A stretch of 64,000 nucleotides of DNA from JAEUPI01 sp035764445 (GCA_035764445.1 DASTZF010000248.1:14293-78292); one strand, 5' to 3'. Numbered from the stretch's first letter, positions 48,131 through 57,542 are shown. Numbers and translations: made by a program. Notes: generated from the sequence alone by a model not told the origin.

Positions 48131-49477
48131 ATGGCCCTGAAGGACGCGCGCGGCAATCTGCTCGGCACCGACTCGCCGGCCGCGCGCGATGCGGTGGAGA
48201 TGGCGCTGTGGCGCATGATGTCCTTCTACGACCCGCCGTTGGCCGACCTTGACCGCGCGATCACCGACGATCCGCACTGGCCGCTGCCGCACGTGATGAA
48301 GGCGGGCTTCCTGCTCAGCCTGACCGAGCCGTCGCAGGTGGCCGACGCGCGGGCGCACCTGGAGCGCGCGCGACTGCTGCTGGCCGCCGCGCCGACGCGC
48401 GAGCGCGCGCACTGGGACGCCACCCAGCGGGTGCTCGAAGGCCGCTGGCACGACGCCTGCACGCTGTGGGACGAGTGGCTGCTCGACCATCCGCGTGACG
48501 CGCTGGCGCTGCAGTGGGCGCACCTGTGGGACTTCTACCGCGGCGACTCCGCCAGCCTGCGCGCGCGCCCGGCGCGTGCACTGCCCGAGTGGGACCACGC
48601 CGATCCGCTGTATCCGCACGTGCTGGCGCTGCACGCGTTCGGCCTCGAGGAGTGCAACCTGCAGGTGCAGGCCGAGGACGCGGGCCGCCGGGCGCTGTCG
48701 CTCGACGCGCGCTCGCCGTGGGCGATCCACGCGGTGGCGCACGTGATGGAGATGCAGGGCCGCTTCGACGATGGTGCCGCGTGGCTGCGCCACCACCAGC
48801 GCGCCTGGGCCGAAGGCAACGGCTACGCCTGCCACCTGTGGTGGCACCTGGCGCTGTTCAGGCTGGAAGGGCTCGACGACACCGGCGTGCTGCGCCTGGT
48901 CGATGCGCACCTGTCGAGCGACGCGTTGCAGGTGACGCTGCAGCGTGTCGACGCGGCGGCGATCCTGTGGCGGCTGCACCTGCTGGGCGTCGACGTCCGC
49001 GCTCGCTGCGCCGATCTGGTCGCGCAGTGGGATCTGGCCGACGACAGCGTCGGCTACTACGCGTTCAACGATGTGCACGCGCTGCTGGCGATGCTGGCGG
49101 CAGACGACGGCGCGCGCGCCGAACACTGGGTCGCGCGCTGCGCCGCACGGGCGCTGGCGGCCGACGACGCGCCGCGTGCGAACCACGCGATGGCTCGCGA
49201 GGTCGGCGCACCCCTGATGCGCGCGTTGCTGGCGCTGGCCCGAGGCGATGCCGCCGCCGCGGCGCAGGCGTTGTACGCGGTGCGTGGCAAGGCGCAGCGC
49301 TTCGGGGGCAGCCACGCGCAGCGCGACCTGATCGACCAGACGCTGCTGGCGGCCGCGGCGGCCGACCCCGCTGCGCGCTCGCTCGGCCGCGCAGTGCTCA
49401 ACGAGCGCCGCACCGCGCGCCCGCTGACGCCGCTGACGCGTTGCTGGGGCGAGCGGCTCGGGGTGACGATGAGCTGA
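48131..49477 (+). CDS. TPR-containing protein (TTC38 family)
   Basis: A 448-residue alpha-helical protein of the TTC38-like family; helices such as SPWAIHAVAHVMEMQGRFDDGAAWL, and the W/H-rich YACHLWWHLALFRL after residue 235, are characteristic. The function is unknown. It is divergent from rcoM with 85 bases between starts, but TTC38 proteins occur widely outside CO clusters, so a connection is not implied. Confidence 0.85.
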   Translation: MALKDARGNLLGTDSPAARDAVEMALWRMMSFYDPPLADLDRAITDDPHWPLPHVMKAGFLLSLTEPSQVADARAHLERARLLLAAAPTRERAHWDATQRVLEGRWHDACTLWDEWLLDHPRDALALQWAHLWDFYRGDSASLRARPARALPEWDHADPLYPHVLALHAFGLEECNLQVQAEDAGRRALSLDARSPWAIHAVAHVMEMQGRFDDGAAWLRHHQRAWAEGNGYACHLWWHLALFRLEGLDDTGVLRLVDAHLSSDALQVTLQRVDAAAILWRLHLLGVDVRARCADLVAQWDLADDSVGYYAFNDVHALLAMLAADDGARAEHWVARCAARALAADDAPRANHAMAREVGAPLMRALLALARGDAAAAAQALYAVRGKAQRFGGSHAQRDLIDQTLLAAAAADPAARSLGRAVLNERRTARPLTPLTRCWGERLGVTMS

Positions 49478-49484
49478 GGCCGCC

Positions 49485-49838
49485 ATGGACCCGCGCAAGG
49501 ACAAGCCCAACCCACTGAAGCTGCTCGACGACCACATCGGCGAGCATCTGCGCGAGAGCGAGGCGTCGGGCGAACTGCGTGCCGCGCCGAGCTTCGGCAA
49601 GCCCCTGCGCTTCAACGACGGCTACGACGAGACGCCCGAAGAGTGGCGGATGGCGATGAAGATCCTGCACGACGCCGGCGTCGTGCCGCCGGAGGTCGAG
49701 CTGTTGCACCAGCTGGCGGCGCTGCGCCGCGACGCCGCCGCAGCCACCGACGCCGAGCAAGCGCGCTGCCTTGGCCAGAAGGCGAGCGAACTCGAGCAGT
49801 TGATCCGGTTGCGGCTGGAGCGCTTCAGGGGCGGCTGA
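49485..49838 (+). CDS. DUF1992 / DnaJ-homologue subfamily C member 28-like protein
   Basis: A 117-residue protein with the DUF1992 core GELRAAPSFGKPL and EWRMAMKILHDAGVVPPEVELL. The family is widespread in proteobacteria, has no assigned activity, and shares this domain with eukaryotic DNAJC28. It starts seven bases after the TPR gene and is likely cotranscribed with it. Confidence 0.88.
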   Translation: MDPRKDKPNPLKLLDDHIGEHLRESEASGELRAAPSFGKPLRFNDGYDETPEEWRMAMKILHDAGVVPPEVELLHQLAALRRDAAAATDAEQARCLGQKASELEQLIRLRLERFRGG

Positions 49839-49862
49839 CCGGAGCGGGCGCGACCGCCGCGC

Positions 49863-50522
49863 CTACACCCAGGGCTGCGCCAACCCTTCGTCGGCGAGCA
49901 CGCGCTGCACCGCCGCTCGCGCGAGCATGCGCTGCAGGTAGGGCCCGAGCTGCGGCGACTCGCGCGCCGGCTTGGCCGCCGCACCTTTGAAGCCGCGCGT
50001 CCAGCGGCACAGCACGAACGCGTACGGGTCCAGCGCGGTGTAGGTCGAGCCCAGCAACCACGGTTGTCCGTGCGACGCCAATTGCGTGTCGAGCTGGCCG
50101 AGCAATTCGCCGATGCGCGCCTGCGCGCGCTGGCGGACCTGGCCCGCACCGGCCTCATTGCCGTCGTCGACCCAGCGCTCGGGGTAGAAATACGCGATCA
50201 GCGTGGCATGCAGCGAGTTGCTCATCCAGACCAGCCACTTGTAGAAGTGCGCCCGCTCCGGTGTGCCCAGCGCCGGGGCCAGGCCGCTCTTCGGGTGAGT
50301 GTCGACCAGGTGCAGGCAGACCGCCGCGGTCTCATACAGCACCAGCGGGCCGTCTTCGAGCACCGGGATCAGCCCGTTGGGGTTGAGCTTCAGATACGCG
50401 GCTGACTTGTGCGCACCCTGCGAGCGGTTGACCAGCTTCAGCTCGAACGGCAGCTTCAGCTCGTGCAGCAGGATGTGCGGGATCATGCTCGCGTTGCCGG
50501 GGTAGTAGTGGAGTGCGAGCAT
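49863..50522 (-). CDS. glutathione S-transferase family protein
   Basis: A 219-residue GST: N-terminal thioredoxin-like domain (LALHYYPGNASMIPHILLHELK, then LNPNGLIPVLEDGPLVLYETAAVCLHL with the glutathione-binding Pro and Glu-Thr pair) and C-terminal helical domain from residue 90. Ser12 in the N-terminal loop is the probable catalytic residue. ATG 50522 gives the normal start. Substrate unknown. Confidence 0.92.
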   Translation of the reverse strand: MLALHYYPGNASMIPHILLHELKLPFELKLVNRSQGAHKSAAYLKLNPNGLIPVLEDGPLVLYETAAVCLHLVDTHPKSGLAPALGTPERAHFYKWLVWMSNSLHATLIAYFYPERWVDDGNEAGAGQVRQRAQARIGELLGQLDTQLASHGQPWLLGSTYTALDPYAFVLCRWTRGFKGAAAKPARESPQLGPYLQRMLARAAVQRVLADEGLAQPWV

Positions 50523-50591
50523 CAGGATCCTTCCGGCGGCCATGTGCGCGGCCACGCGGCCGCTGCGCAAGCTTAGCCTGCACAGCGCGGG

Positions 50592-51341
50592 TCAGCGTTG
50601 CGGGTCGGCGCTTTGCTGAAAGGTGCGGTCGTTGGCCGCCCCGACCGCTGTCGTCGTGCCCGCGCTGGCAGCAATGCTGCTGGCAGCAGAGGCCGCGGCG
50701 GCGGCCGCATGCCGCTGCGGCAGATCGCGCACCCACTCCGACGGGATCGCGAAGTTCAGGTTCTGCGCGTCGCCGCTCACCGACCCGAGCGTCGTCAGCC
50801 CAACGAGCATGCCCTGCGCGTCGAACAGCCCGCCGCCGCTGGAGCCGCCGGAGATCGCGGCCGAGGTCTGGATCAGGATCAGCTGTCCCGCGGGATTGCG
50901 CCGCAACGACGACACCAGGCCCGCGCTCATCGTCAGCTCCAAGCCCTTGGGGTTGCCGATCGCAAACACGTTCTGGCCGACGGTGACCCTGCTCGAATCG
51001 GCCACCGAGACCGCCGGCGCCTTGAGGCCGACCGCGCGCAGCTGGCACAGGTCGCGCTTCACGTCCCACATCGCCAGCTTGGCGTCGAGCGATTCCTTCT
51101 CGCGCTTGATGGCGACCCGCTTGGCCCTGGCCAGCACGTGACAGTTGGTGACCAGCGCCTCCGGGCCCACCACGACGCCGCTGCCCTGACCGAGCGGCAG
51201 GTTGTCGGCGTCGTAGGTCACCACGCGCCAGACGCTCGGCGACACCTTGGCGTACACCTGCTCCGCAGTGAGCGCGTGCGCACCGTTGGCAGCGCCGGCC
51301 AGCGTCAGGACCAGCGAAACGTGGAGGCAGCGTCTCGTCAT
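50592..51341 (-). CDS. trypsin-like serine protease (S1C-type), secreted
   Basis: A 249-residue protein with a signal peptide (cut near GAHAL), then a compact chymotrypsin-fold protease: His68 in VTNCHVL, Asp97 in VKRDLCQL and Ser168 in SGGSSGGGLF. The C-terminal PDZ domain of DegP/DegQ is absent; the tail is a low-complexity Ala/Ser stretch instead. It overlaps the preceding lipoprotein gene in an ATGA junction, so the two proteins are probably made together in the envelope. Confidence 0.88.
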   Translation of the reverse strand: MTRRCLHVSLVLTLAGAANGAHALTAEQVYAKVSPSVWRVVTYDADNLPLGQGSGVVVGPEALVTNCHVLARAKRVAIKREKESLDAKLAMWDVKRDLCQLRAVGLKAPAVSVADSSRVTVGQNVFAIGNPKGLELTMSAGLVSSLRRNPAGQLILIQTSAAISGGSSGGGLFDAQGMLVGLTTLGSVSGDAQNLNFAIPSEWVRDLPQRHAAAAAASAASSIAASAGTTTAVGAANDRTFQQSADPQR

Positions 51342-51967
51342 TGCGAGATCAGCCCTTGCAGGTCGTCGGCGCTGGCGCCCGGGCGCAGCACGGCAGCGCC
51401 GCCATCCTGGCCGCCCTGCGTCGCGTTGTTGCCCGAGGGTCGGGCCTGCGCCATCGGCACGCAGAAGTTGCCCTTGGCGTCGCGACGCACGGCGCCGGTC
51501 GGCGCGGCCATTGCGTCGGGATTGGTCGCGTCGAGCAGCGCGGCGCGGCAGCTGTTGCCGTAGGCGATGCCGTTGACCAGATACGAGCGGCCGGCCACCG
51601 GTGTGAACGACCAGCGCAACATGCACGATTCCTTGTTGGGCTTGACCAGCATGAAATCGATCGTGGTCAGCGCACCGGCGGCCAGCGGCACCGTGGTCGG
51701 GTTGCGAGTGCTGCTGCCGGCGCCCGCCAGCCGCGGGCCCTTGCAGTTTTCGGCGTCGTCATGGACGAGCACACCGAAGGCGTCGCCCGAAGCCACCGCG
51801 CCGCGCATCACCAGTTTGGCGGTCGGCGCCCCGGCGGGGGCGGTGTAGTTGGGCAGCTTGGGCGCTGGCGTCGCGCAGCCCGCCAGCAGCGCCGACAGCG
51901 CGGCGAGGGCGGCCAGACCGGATGCGGCGGGTGATGCCGTGCGCAAACTCGACGATGGCTTGGACAT
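51338..51967 (-). CDS. hypothetical lipoprotein
   Basis: A 209-residue protein with a clear lipoprotein signal (ALSALLAGC, lipobox LAGC). The mature part contains four Cys spaced as two likely pairs (ENCKGP, ESCMLRW, NSCRAALL, NFCVPMA) and a beta-rich composition; no domain is recognised. It is translationally coupled to the downstream serine protease and could be its partner or anchor, which is an inference from coupling alone. Confidence 0.75.
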   Translation of the reverse strand: MSKPSSSLRTASPAASGLAALAALSALLAGCATPAPKLPNYTAPAGAPTAKLVMRGAVASGDAFGVLVHDDAENCKGPRLAGAGSSTRNPTTVPLAAGALTTIDFMLVKPNKESCMLRWSFTPVAGRSYLVNGIAYGNSCRAALLDATNPDAMAAPTGAVRRDAKGNFCVPMAQARPSGNNATQGGQDGGAAVLRPGASADDLQGLISQ

Positions 51968-52111
51968 ACGAGCGCGGCGCGCGGCCGATGCAGTTGCAGT
52001 TCGCTCGCAGTCTAGGGTTCCGTCGCTGCGGCGGGAGCGCAGCAACGGGACGAACAACGCGTCGTCGTGATGGATTTGTGCCGACTTGCCGGCCGCTCGG
52101 CGAGCTGGTGG

Positions 52112-53116
52112 TTACGTCACGCAGCCGGCGTCGACGGTGGCGACCGCGCCGACCGCCACCGGCGCTGGGATGCGGTAGCCGTAGCGCACCGCGGTGAGCT
52201 CGGCCAGGATGCCGATCGCGATTTCGGGCGGCGTGCGCGCACCGTTCTTCAGCCCGACCGGGCCGTGCAGCCGCGTGAACTCTGACTCCTGCATGCCGAA
52301 GTGTTCGATCAGGCGCTGCTTGCGCTTGGCCTGGTTGGCGCGCGAGCCGATCGCCCCGACGTAGAACGCGGGGCTGCGCAGCGCTTCCATCAGCGCCAGG
52401 TCGTCGAGCTTCGGGTCGTGCGTCAGCGCGATGATCGCGGTGTGGCCGTCGACCTTCAGCGTGCTGAGCAGGTCGTCGGGCATCTGGCGCGACAGCGTCG
52501 CCCCTTCGATCGCGAAGCCGGCGGCGTACTCGTCGCGCGGGTCGCAGACGATCACCTCGTAGTCCAGCGCGCTGGCCATCTGCGCCAGGTACTGCGTCAT
52601 CTGGCCGGCACCGATCAGCACCAGCCGCCAGCGCGGGCCGTGGTGCGTCGTCAGCGTCGTCTCGGTCAACTCCAGCTCGTCGGTGTCACCGGCGGGCTCG
52701 AGCGTGACATCGCCGGTCGCGATGGTGAGCACTCGCCGCACGCGTTCGCCTTTGGACAAGCGCTCGAGCAACTCGCCGATGCGCGTGCGTGGCAGCACAG
52801 GCTCGAGCACCAGCTCGATCAGGCCGCCGCACGGCAGCCCGAAGCGGTGGGCGGCGTCGGCGTCGATGCCGTAACGCACGACCCTGGGCTTGCCTTCGGC
52901 CAGCACGCCTTCGCGCGCCTTGTCGATCAGGTCGTCCTCGATGCAACCGCCCGACACCGACCCGGTCACCATGCCGTCGTCGCGGATTGCCACGACCGAG
53001 CCAGGCGGCCGCGGTGCCGAGCCCCACGTCCGCGTGATCGTGCCGAGCACGACGCGGCGACCGTCGGTGCACCACTGCGCCACCTGGCGCAAGACTTGAA
53101 GGTCGACGTTGTCCAT
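52112..53116 (-). CDS. XdhC/CoxI-family molybdoenzyme maturation factor
   Basis: A 334-residue protein with the XdhC N-terminal domain (TRTWGSAPRPPGSVVAI, GSVSGGCIEDDLI) and C-terminal Rossmann domain (LVLIGAGQMTQYLAQMA, ALTHDPKLDDLAL, YVGAIGSR). XdhC proteins bind the Mo-pterin cofactor and present it for terminal sulphuration before insertion into xanthine-oxidase-family enzymes. It probably serves the CoxL and/or form II enzyme in this window; it is not in the cox operon itself. Confidence 0.92.
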   Translation of the reverse strand: MDNVDLQVLRQVAQWCTDGRRVVLGTITRTWGSAPRPPGSVVAIRDDGMVTGSVSGGCIEDDLIDKAREGVLAEGKPRVVRYGIDADAAHRFGLPCGGLIELVLEPVLPRTRIGELLERLSKGERVRRVLTIATGDVTLEPAGDTDELELTETTLTTHHGPRWRLVLIGAGQMTQYLAQMASALDYEVIVCDPRDEYAAGFAIEGATLSRQMPDDLLSTLKVDGHTAIIALTHDPKLDDLALMEALRSPAFYVGAIGSRANQAKRKQRLIEHFGMQESEFTRLHGPVGLKNGARTPPEIAIGILAELTAVRYGYRIPAPVAVGAVATVDAGCVT

Positions 53117-53352
53117 GTTCGGATCTCCTGAAGGGCGGGCCGCGCCTGCGCACGACCACACCCAACCTCGGGCATGCATCATGCGAGCGCCCGTCGAGGC
53201 TGAAGTTCTACCACGGAGCTGGCATCCGGTCCGTTGCCCGGGGCGTGTCGCATTTCCGTAGCGGCCGGCATCGACGCCAAGGACCGGGCCTGTCGTGGGT
53301 GGCCGCATTTTGTTGATCTGGTCGGCTTGCCGCTGGCGCCATCGCCGGGACA

Positions 53353-54762
53353 ATGCGCGCCATGCCCGTTCCTTTGTCCGAGCGTCTGCGCGCGTGGCTG
53401 CAAGCCCTGGAGGCCGGTCTGCTCGAGCGCGAAGCGGCAGTGCGGCTTGCGCTGCTGGCGGCGCTGGGCGCTGAGCACGTGCTGCTGATCGGGCCCCCAG
53501 GCACCGCCAAGAGCGAGTTGGCGCGCCGGCTGCACCGCGCGTTTGCCGGAGCGAGGTATTTCGAGCGGCTGCTGACGCGCTTCTCGACACCCGAGGAGCT
53601 GTTCGGTCCCTTATCGTTGAAGGCGCTGGAAGAAGACCGCTACGAGCGCCAGATCGACGGCTTCCTGCCCACCGCAGGCATCGCCTTCCTCGACGAAGTG
53701 TTCAAGGCCAACTCGGCGATCCTCAACGCGCTGCTGACCTTGCTCAACGAGCGCGAGTTCGACAATGGCGTCACACGCCTGCGAGTGCCGCTGGTGTGCG
53801 TGGTCGGCGCCAGCAACGAGGTGCCGAGCGATGAGGCGCTGCACGCGTTCTTCGATCGCTTCCTGGTGCGCGTGCCGGTGGCGCCGGTGGGCGACGAGTC
53901 GTTTCCCGCGCTGCTCGCGCTGCGGGAGGGCGCAGCCGAGCCGCCGGCGCCGTTCACCACGGCCGAACGCGAGGCGATCGCTCAGGCAGCCGAGCGGGTC
54001 CACCTCAGTGACGAGGCCGTGCTGGCCTGCACGGCGCTGCGCCACTGGCTGGCGGCGCGCTCGCGCGCGCTGTCGGACCGGCGCTGGCGACAGTGGGTCG
54101 CCCTGATGCGAGTGGCTGCCGCCAGCGAAGGGCGCGACACGGTCGACGTGCTCGACCTGTGGCTTGCACCGTACGTGGCCAGCGGCTCGCCGCAGGAAGT
54201 CGGCGAACTGACTCAGTGGTTCGAGGCCGAGTGCCTGGATGCCGCGCCGCAGGACGCGTCGTGGCTGTCGTGCGCCGTGCAGGCGTTCGAGAAGCAGCTC
54301 GAGATCGAGCAATCGGCGCGCGACGACCCCGATGCCGCCAACGCGGCGGGCAAGCTGGCACTCGCGCGCGCGATCGCCGGTCCGGGTGCCGCCGACGCTA
54401 CGACGGGAATGATGCGCATCGTCTCGGCCGAACTCGAGGCACAGCAACGCCGCCGCTACAGCTCCGTGCACATCGCGGCACGAGTCGCCCAGGTCGACGA
54501 GATCATCGGGCAGGCCGCGGCGGCGCGCGACGAAGTGCAGGCGCGCGACGCGGCGCTGGCCGCGCGCCTTGGCGCGCGGCTGTGGGTGCCCTCGGCGACG
54601 ACCGATCGTCTGTGCGCCGCTGCAGCACACACGCTGGCGGTGCTCGACGCGCTGATCGAACGGTTGCAGTGCGTGCGCGAGGGCTTTGCCGGGCTGCCGC
54701 TCGATCCCGCAGCGGCGGGCGAGGCGCCGTCGCCGGTCGCCCTCGACACACTGGCCGCATGA
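53353..54762 (+). CDS. MoxR-family AAA+ ATPase (RavA-like)
   Basis: A 469-residue ATPase with Walker A LIGPPGTAKSELARR, Walker B IAFLDEVFKANSAILNALL and sensor VVGASNEVPSDEALHAFFDRF; the NxxILNxLLxxLNER motif and a long C-terminal helical region match RavA rather than CoxD. The start may be ATG 53353 or the ATG at 53362. It overlaps the VWA gene in an ATGA junction. Its client is unknown; neighbours suggest a Mo/W enzyme. Confidence 0.9.
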   Translation: MRAMPVPLSERLRAWLQALEAGLLEREAAVRLALLAALGAEHVLLIGPPGTAKSELARRLHRAFAGARYFERLLTRFSTPEELFGPLSLKALEEDRYERQIDGFLPTAGIAFLDEVFKANSAILNALLTLLNEREFDNGVTRLRVPLVCVVGASNEVPSDEALHAFFDRFLVRVPVAPVGDESFPALLALREGAAEPPAPFTTAEREAIAQAAERVHLSDEAVLACTALRHWLAARSRALSDRRWRQWVALMRVAAASEGRDTVDVLDLWLAPYVASGSPQEVGELTQWFEAECLDAAPQDASWLSCAVQAFEKQLEIEQSARDDPDAANAAGKLALARAIAGPGAADATTGMMRIVSAELEAQQRRRYSSVHIAARVAQVDEIIGQAAAARDEVQARDAALAARLGARLWVPSATTDRLCAAAAHTLAVLDALIERLQCVREGFAGLPLDPAAAGEAPSPVALDTLAA

Positions 54763-56249
54763 TGATGCGCATCGCGATCGACGCGCCGTACGAGCGGCTC
54801 GAATCGTTGCCGCATCCGCTGTGGCTGCCGAGCCTGGTTGCCAGCGCTGGCGAGCGCGCGCAACGCTTGACGGATACGCGGCGTTGGCTCGACGCGTTGC
54901 AGGGCGGTCATCTGCCGCCGGTCGATGCCGATTTCGGCGACGCGGCGGCCAGCGCGCCGCTGCGCACGGTGGTCGGCGAGCTCGGCCTGGCGGCGCTGGC
55001 GCGTGGCGTGCCCGCGCTGGCCGAGCAACTGCTGCGCACGCTGTTATGGCACCTCGACCGCATCGTCGACCTGCAGCCGCGGCTAGCGCGCGAAGCGGCC
55101 ATCGACGAAGTGGCCGCGTGGTTCCGCACCACATGGGAGGAGCAGGCCAGCGGACTGGATGAAGACCTGGCCCTCCTTCAGGGTCTGGGCGATCTCACCA
55201 GCCTGCGCTGGGACTCGCTGCGCGGGCATCTGACTTCACGGTCCTGGGCGGCCGCACGGCGCGCCAGCGAGTGGCTGCGCCAGTTGCCCGAACTGGCCGC
55301 GCTGATGCGCCGGCTCGGGCGCAGCGAGCGGGCGGTCGCTGTGCCGCCACGCGCCGCGCCACGCCGTGCCAACACAGGGGCGCCGCCGCAGGCGTTGCGC
55401 GCGATCGAGACCCGGTTGCCCGACGCGCCTGGCGAAATCACCGGCGTGCGCTTCTCGTCGCGCCCCGAGCGCATGCTCGCCGGCGAGGCGGTGATGCTGC
55501 ACCACCCGGTGCTGCGCAAGCTGTGGCGGGCGCGGCATGCCGAAGCGCGGCTGCTGAGTTGGGAGACCGAGGCCGTCCTGACCGACTGGCGCCTCGATCC
55601 GCGGGCCGCGCGGCCGCAGCCGGCCACGCCTGAAGCCGAAGCACTGGAGCGCGGACCGATCATCGTCTGCCTCGACACCTCGGGCTCCATGCGTGGCGCG
55701 CCGGAGAACATCGCCAAGGCCACGGTGATCGCCGCGCTGCGCGCGGCGCACGAGGCGCGCCGGGGCTGCAAGCTGATCGCCTTCGGCGGGCCCGACGAAG
55801 TGATCGAGCGCGACCTCGGCCACGGCGAAGCCGGCCTGCAGGCGCTGCTCGACCTGATGGCGCAGGCCTTCGACGGGGGCACCGACATCCAGACTCCGAT
55901 CGAGCGCGCGATCACCTGCGTGCACGACGCGCGTTGGGCGAGCGCCGACCTGCTGATCGTCAGCGACGGCGAGTTCGGTTGCGTGCCAGGCACGCTCGAG
56001 CGGCTGCAGCGAGCGCGAGCCGAGCTGGGCCTGCGCGTGCAGGGCGTCCTGGTCGGCGATCGCGAGACGATGGGGCTGCTCGAGGTCTGCGACGAGATCC
56101 ACTGGGTGCGTGACTGGCGGCGCTACGTGGAGAGTCCAGGCGGCGAAGCGCGCGGCCATTCGCCGGTGCACAGCAAGAGCCTGACGGCGCTGTACTTTCC
56201 CAACGCGCTGTCGGCGCACGCGGCGCGCCACGTCCAGCGGCCGCGATGA
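54759..56249 (+). CDS. VWA-domain protein, partner of the RavA-like ATPase (ViaA-like)
   Basis: A 496-residue protein with an N-terminal helical region and a C-terminal von Willebrand A domain starting near residue 300: MIDAS DxSxS in IIVCLDTSGSMRG, GGTDIQTPI as the Thr motif and LLIVSDGEFG. MoxR and VWA partners encoded side by side form ATP-driven maturation complexes. Three consecutive ATG codons begin the gene; the first overlaps the ATPase stop. Confidence 0.88.
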   Translation: MMMRIAIDAPYERLESLPHPLWLPSLVASAGERAQRLTDTRRWLDALQGGHLPPVDADFGDAAASAPLRTVVGELGLAALARGVPALAEQLLRTLLWHLDRIVDLQPRLAREAAIDEVAAWFRTTWEEQASGLDEDLALLQGLGDLTSLRWDSLRGHLTSRSWAAARRASEWLRQLPELAALMRRLGRSERAVAVPPRAAPRRANTGAPPQALRAIETRLPDAPGEITGVRFSSRPERMLAGEAVMLHHPVLRKLWRARHAEARLLSWETEAVLTDWRLDPRAARPQPATPEAEALERGPIIVCLDTSGSMRGAPENIAKATVIAALRAAHEARRGCKLIAFGGPDEVIERDLGHGEAGLQALLDLMAQAFDGGTDIQTPIERAITCVHDARWASADLLIVSDGEFGCVPGTLERLQRARAELGLRVQGVLVGDRETMGLLEVCDEIHWVRDWRRYVESPGGEARGHSPVHSKSLTALYFPNALSAHAARHVQRPR

Positions 56250-56310
56250 GCCGCCGCTCGGCCGCTCCGAAGGGGGCTCGCACCGCAGTGCGAAGCACGG
56301 AGGTTCCTCA
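56246..56310 (+). repeat. gene-junction repeat copy at the ViaA-like/DUF364 boundary
   Basis: Starts on the ViaA-like stop codon (ATGAGCCGCCGCTCGGCCGC), continues CCGAAGGGGGCTCGCACCGCAG and ends GTGCGAAGCACGGAGGTTCC. The ends are the same as those of the copy at 21428. Here the element is in frame with the following gene and may encode its first residues. Confidence 0.55.
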
Positions 56311-57163
56311 GACGCGCCGCCGCTACGCCGAGGAGGCGCTCGCCCGGCTCGAGGCCTTCGCGGCGGCGGGCTCGCCGCTGCCGCGCGTGCGCGCGCTGCA
56401 TCTGCCACCCAAGCCGACACCGGGCGATCTGCGCGGTGAGTTCTGTGCCCTCGAGCTCGACGACGGCGCGATCGGTCTGTCGTACGTGCTGCTGGGCGAC
56501 ACCTGGGCCGAGTTGGCCCGCCAGCCGCAGCGCCTGGCGCTCGGCGGTCTCGACGCGCTCGCGGTGGCGCGGCGCTATGTGAGTGCCGATCGGCTGCAGC
56601 ACACCGTGGGCCTGGCGGCGCTCAATGCTCTGACGCGCTGCCTGTTCGACCGCGCCGGCTTCGTGCCGTCGAGCAGCGCCGACTCGATCGGCAACCTCGA
56701 CCCGCAACCCGGCGAGACGGTGGGCATGATCGGCTACTTCGCATCGCTGGTGCCACGCATCACCGCGCGCGGCGCTCGGCTCGTGGTGATCGAGCTGCGA
56801 GAAGACCTGGTGGGCGAGCGCGACGGCGTGCGCGTGACGCTCGACGCCGACGAGCTGAGACAGTGCGACAAGGTGCTGTCCACCGGCACGCTGCTGCTCA
56901 ACGACACGCTCGATCGCATGCTCGGCCTGTGTGTGCGTGCGCAGCGCTTCGCGCTGATAGGCCCCAGCGTCGGCTGCCCGCCCGACCCGCTGTTCGCGCG
57001 CGGCGTCACGCTGCTCGGCGGCAGCTGGATCAGTGATCCGGCGGCGTTCGTCGATGCCCTTCTCAGCGCAGCGCCCACCGCAGGGGCAGCGCACAAGTTT
57101 GCGCTGTTGCGCGAGGACTATCCGGGCTGGGACGCGCTGTTGCGGCGCGCGGCGCGCGCCTGA
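56246..57163 (+). CDS. DUF364 (putative heavy-metal chelation domain) protein
   Basis: About 305 residues from the overlapping ATG at 56246. The core resembles the DUF4213/DUF364 family: LNALTRCLF early, then a Rossmann-like GMIGYFASLVPRITARGARLVVIE, DKVLSTGTLLLNDTLDRML and FALIGPSVGCPPDPLF. The family binds metals or metal complexes in a few studied cases. The first about 25 residues come from the repeat element and match no family; a non-canonical start after the GGAGG at 56300 is possible but no ATG/GTG lies there. Confidence 0.75.
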   Translation: MSRRSAAPKGARTAVRSTEVPQTRRRYAEEALARLEAFAAAGSPLPRVRALHLPPKPTPGDLRGEFCALELDDGAIGLSYVLLGDTWAELARQPQRLALGGLDALAVARRYVSADRLQHTVGLAALNALTRCLFDRAGFVPSSSADSIGNLDPQPGETVGMIGYFASLVPRITARGARLVVIELREDLVGERDGVRVTLDADELRQCDKVLSTGTLLLNDTLDRMLGLCVRAQRFALIGPSVGCPPDPLFARGVTLLGGSWISDPAAFVDALLSAAPTAGAAHKFALLREDYPGWDALLRRAARA

Positions 57164-57167
57164 GTGC

Positions 57168-57542
57168 CTAGCTTGACGTGCGCCGAGGGCGCCAGTGGCG
57201 CACGTGGCGCGGCGCGTGCGAGACCAGGGCCGAGACGAAGACGACGATCCAGAACGCCGGCAGCGAGCCATCCGCATCGAGCGCCAGCCACGCCACCGCG
57301 GCCAGCTTCAGTAGCGAAACGAACCCCGCGAGCTCGCTGAAGCGCATGCGCGCATCCAGCGTCTCGATGGCCAGCAGGGCGATCCCGCTGGCCAGCACGA
57401 TGGCCGCTGCCGGCAGCCGCGCCAGCGGCGCGCCCAGCAGCGCGGCGCCGAGGGCGACCACGGCAGCCAGGTGCGACGCACGCAGCACGATGCCGAGCCA
57501 GCGACGCCAAGCGGCGGGCTTGTCCGAGAGCTCAACCACCAC
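57168..57542 (-). CDS. small membrane protein at the end of the aor operon
   Basis: About 124 residues starting at tandem GTG codons (57542/57539) that overlap the end of the preceding gene. Four hydrophobic segments are visible (LRASHLAAVVALGAALLG, AAAIVLASGIALLAIETL, FVSLLKLAAVAWLAL, AFWIVVFVSALV). No family is recognised. Its stop is four bases from the stop of the convergent DUF364 gene. Coupling to the aor operon suggests a role linked to the tungsten enzyme, unproven. Confidence 0.6.
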   Translation of the reverse strand: MVVELSDKPAAWRRWLGIVLRASHLAAVVALGAALLGAPLARLPAAAIVLASGIALLAIETLDARMRFSELAGFVSLLKLAAVAWLALDADGSLPAFWIVVFVSALVSHAPRHVRHWRPRRTSS

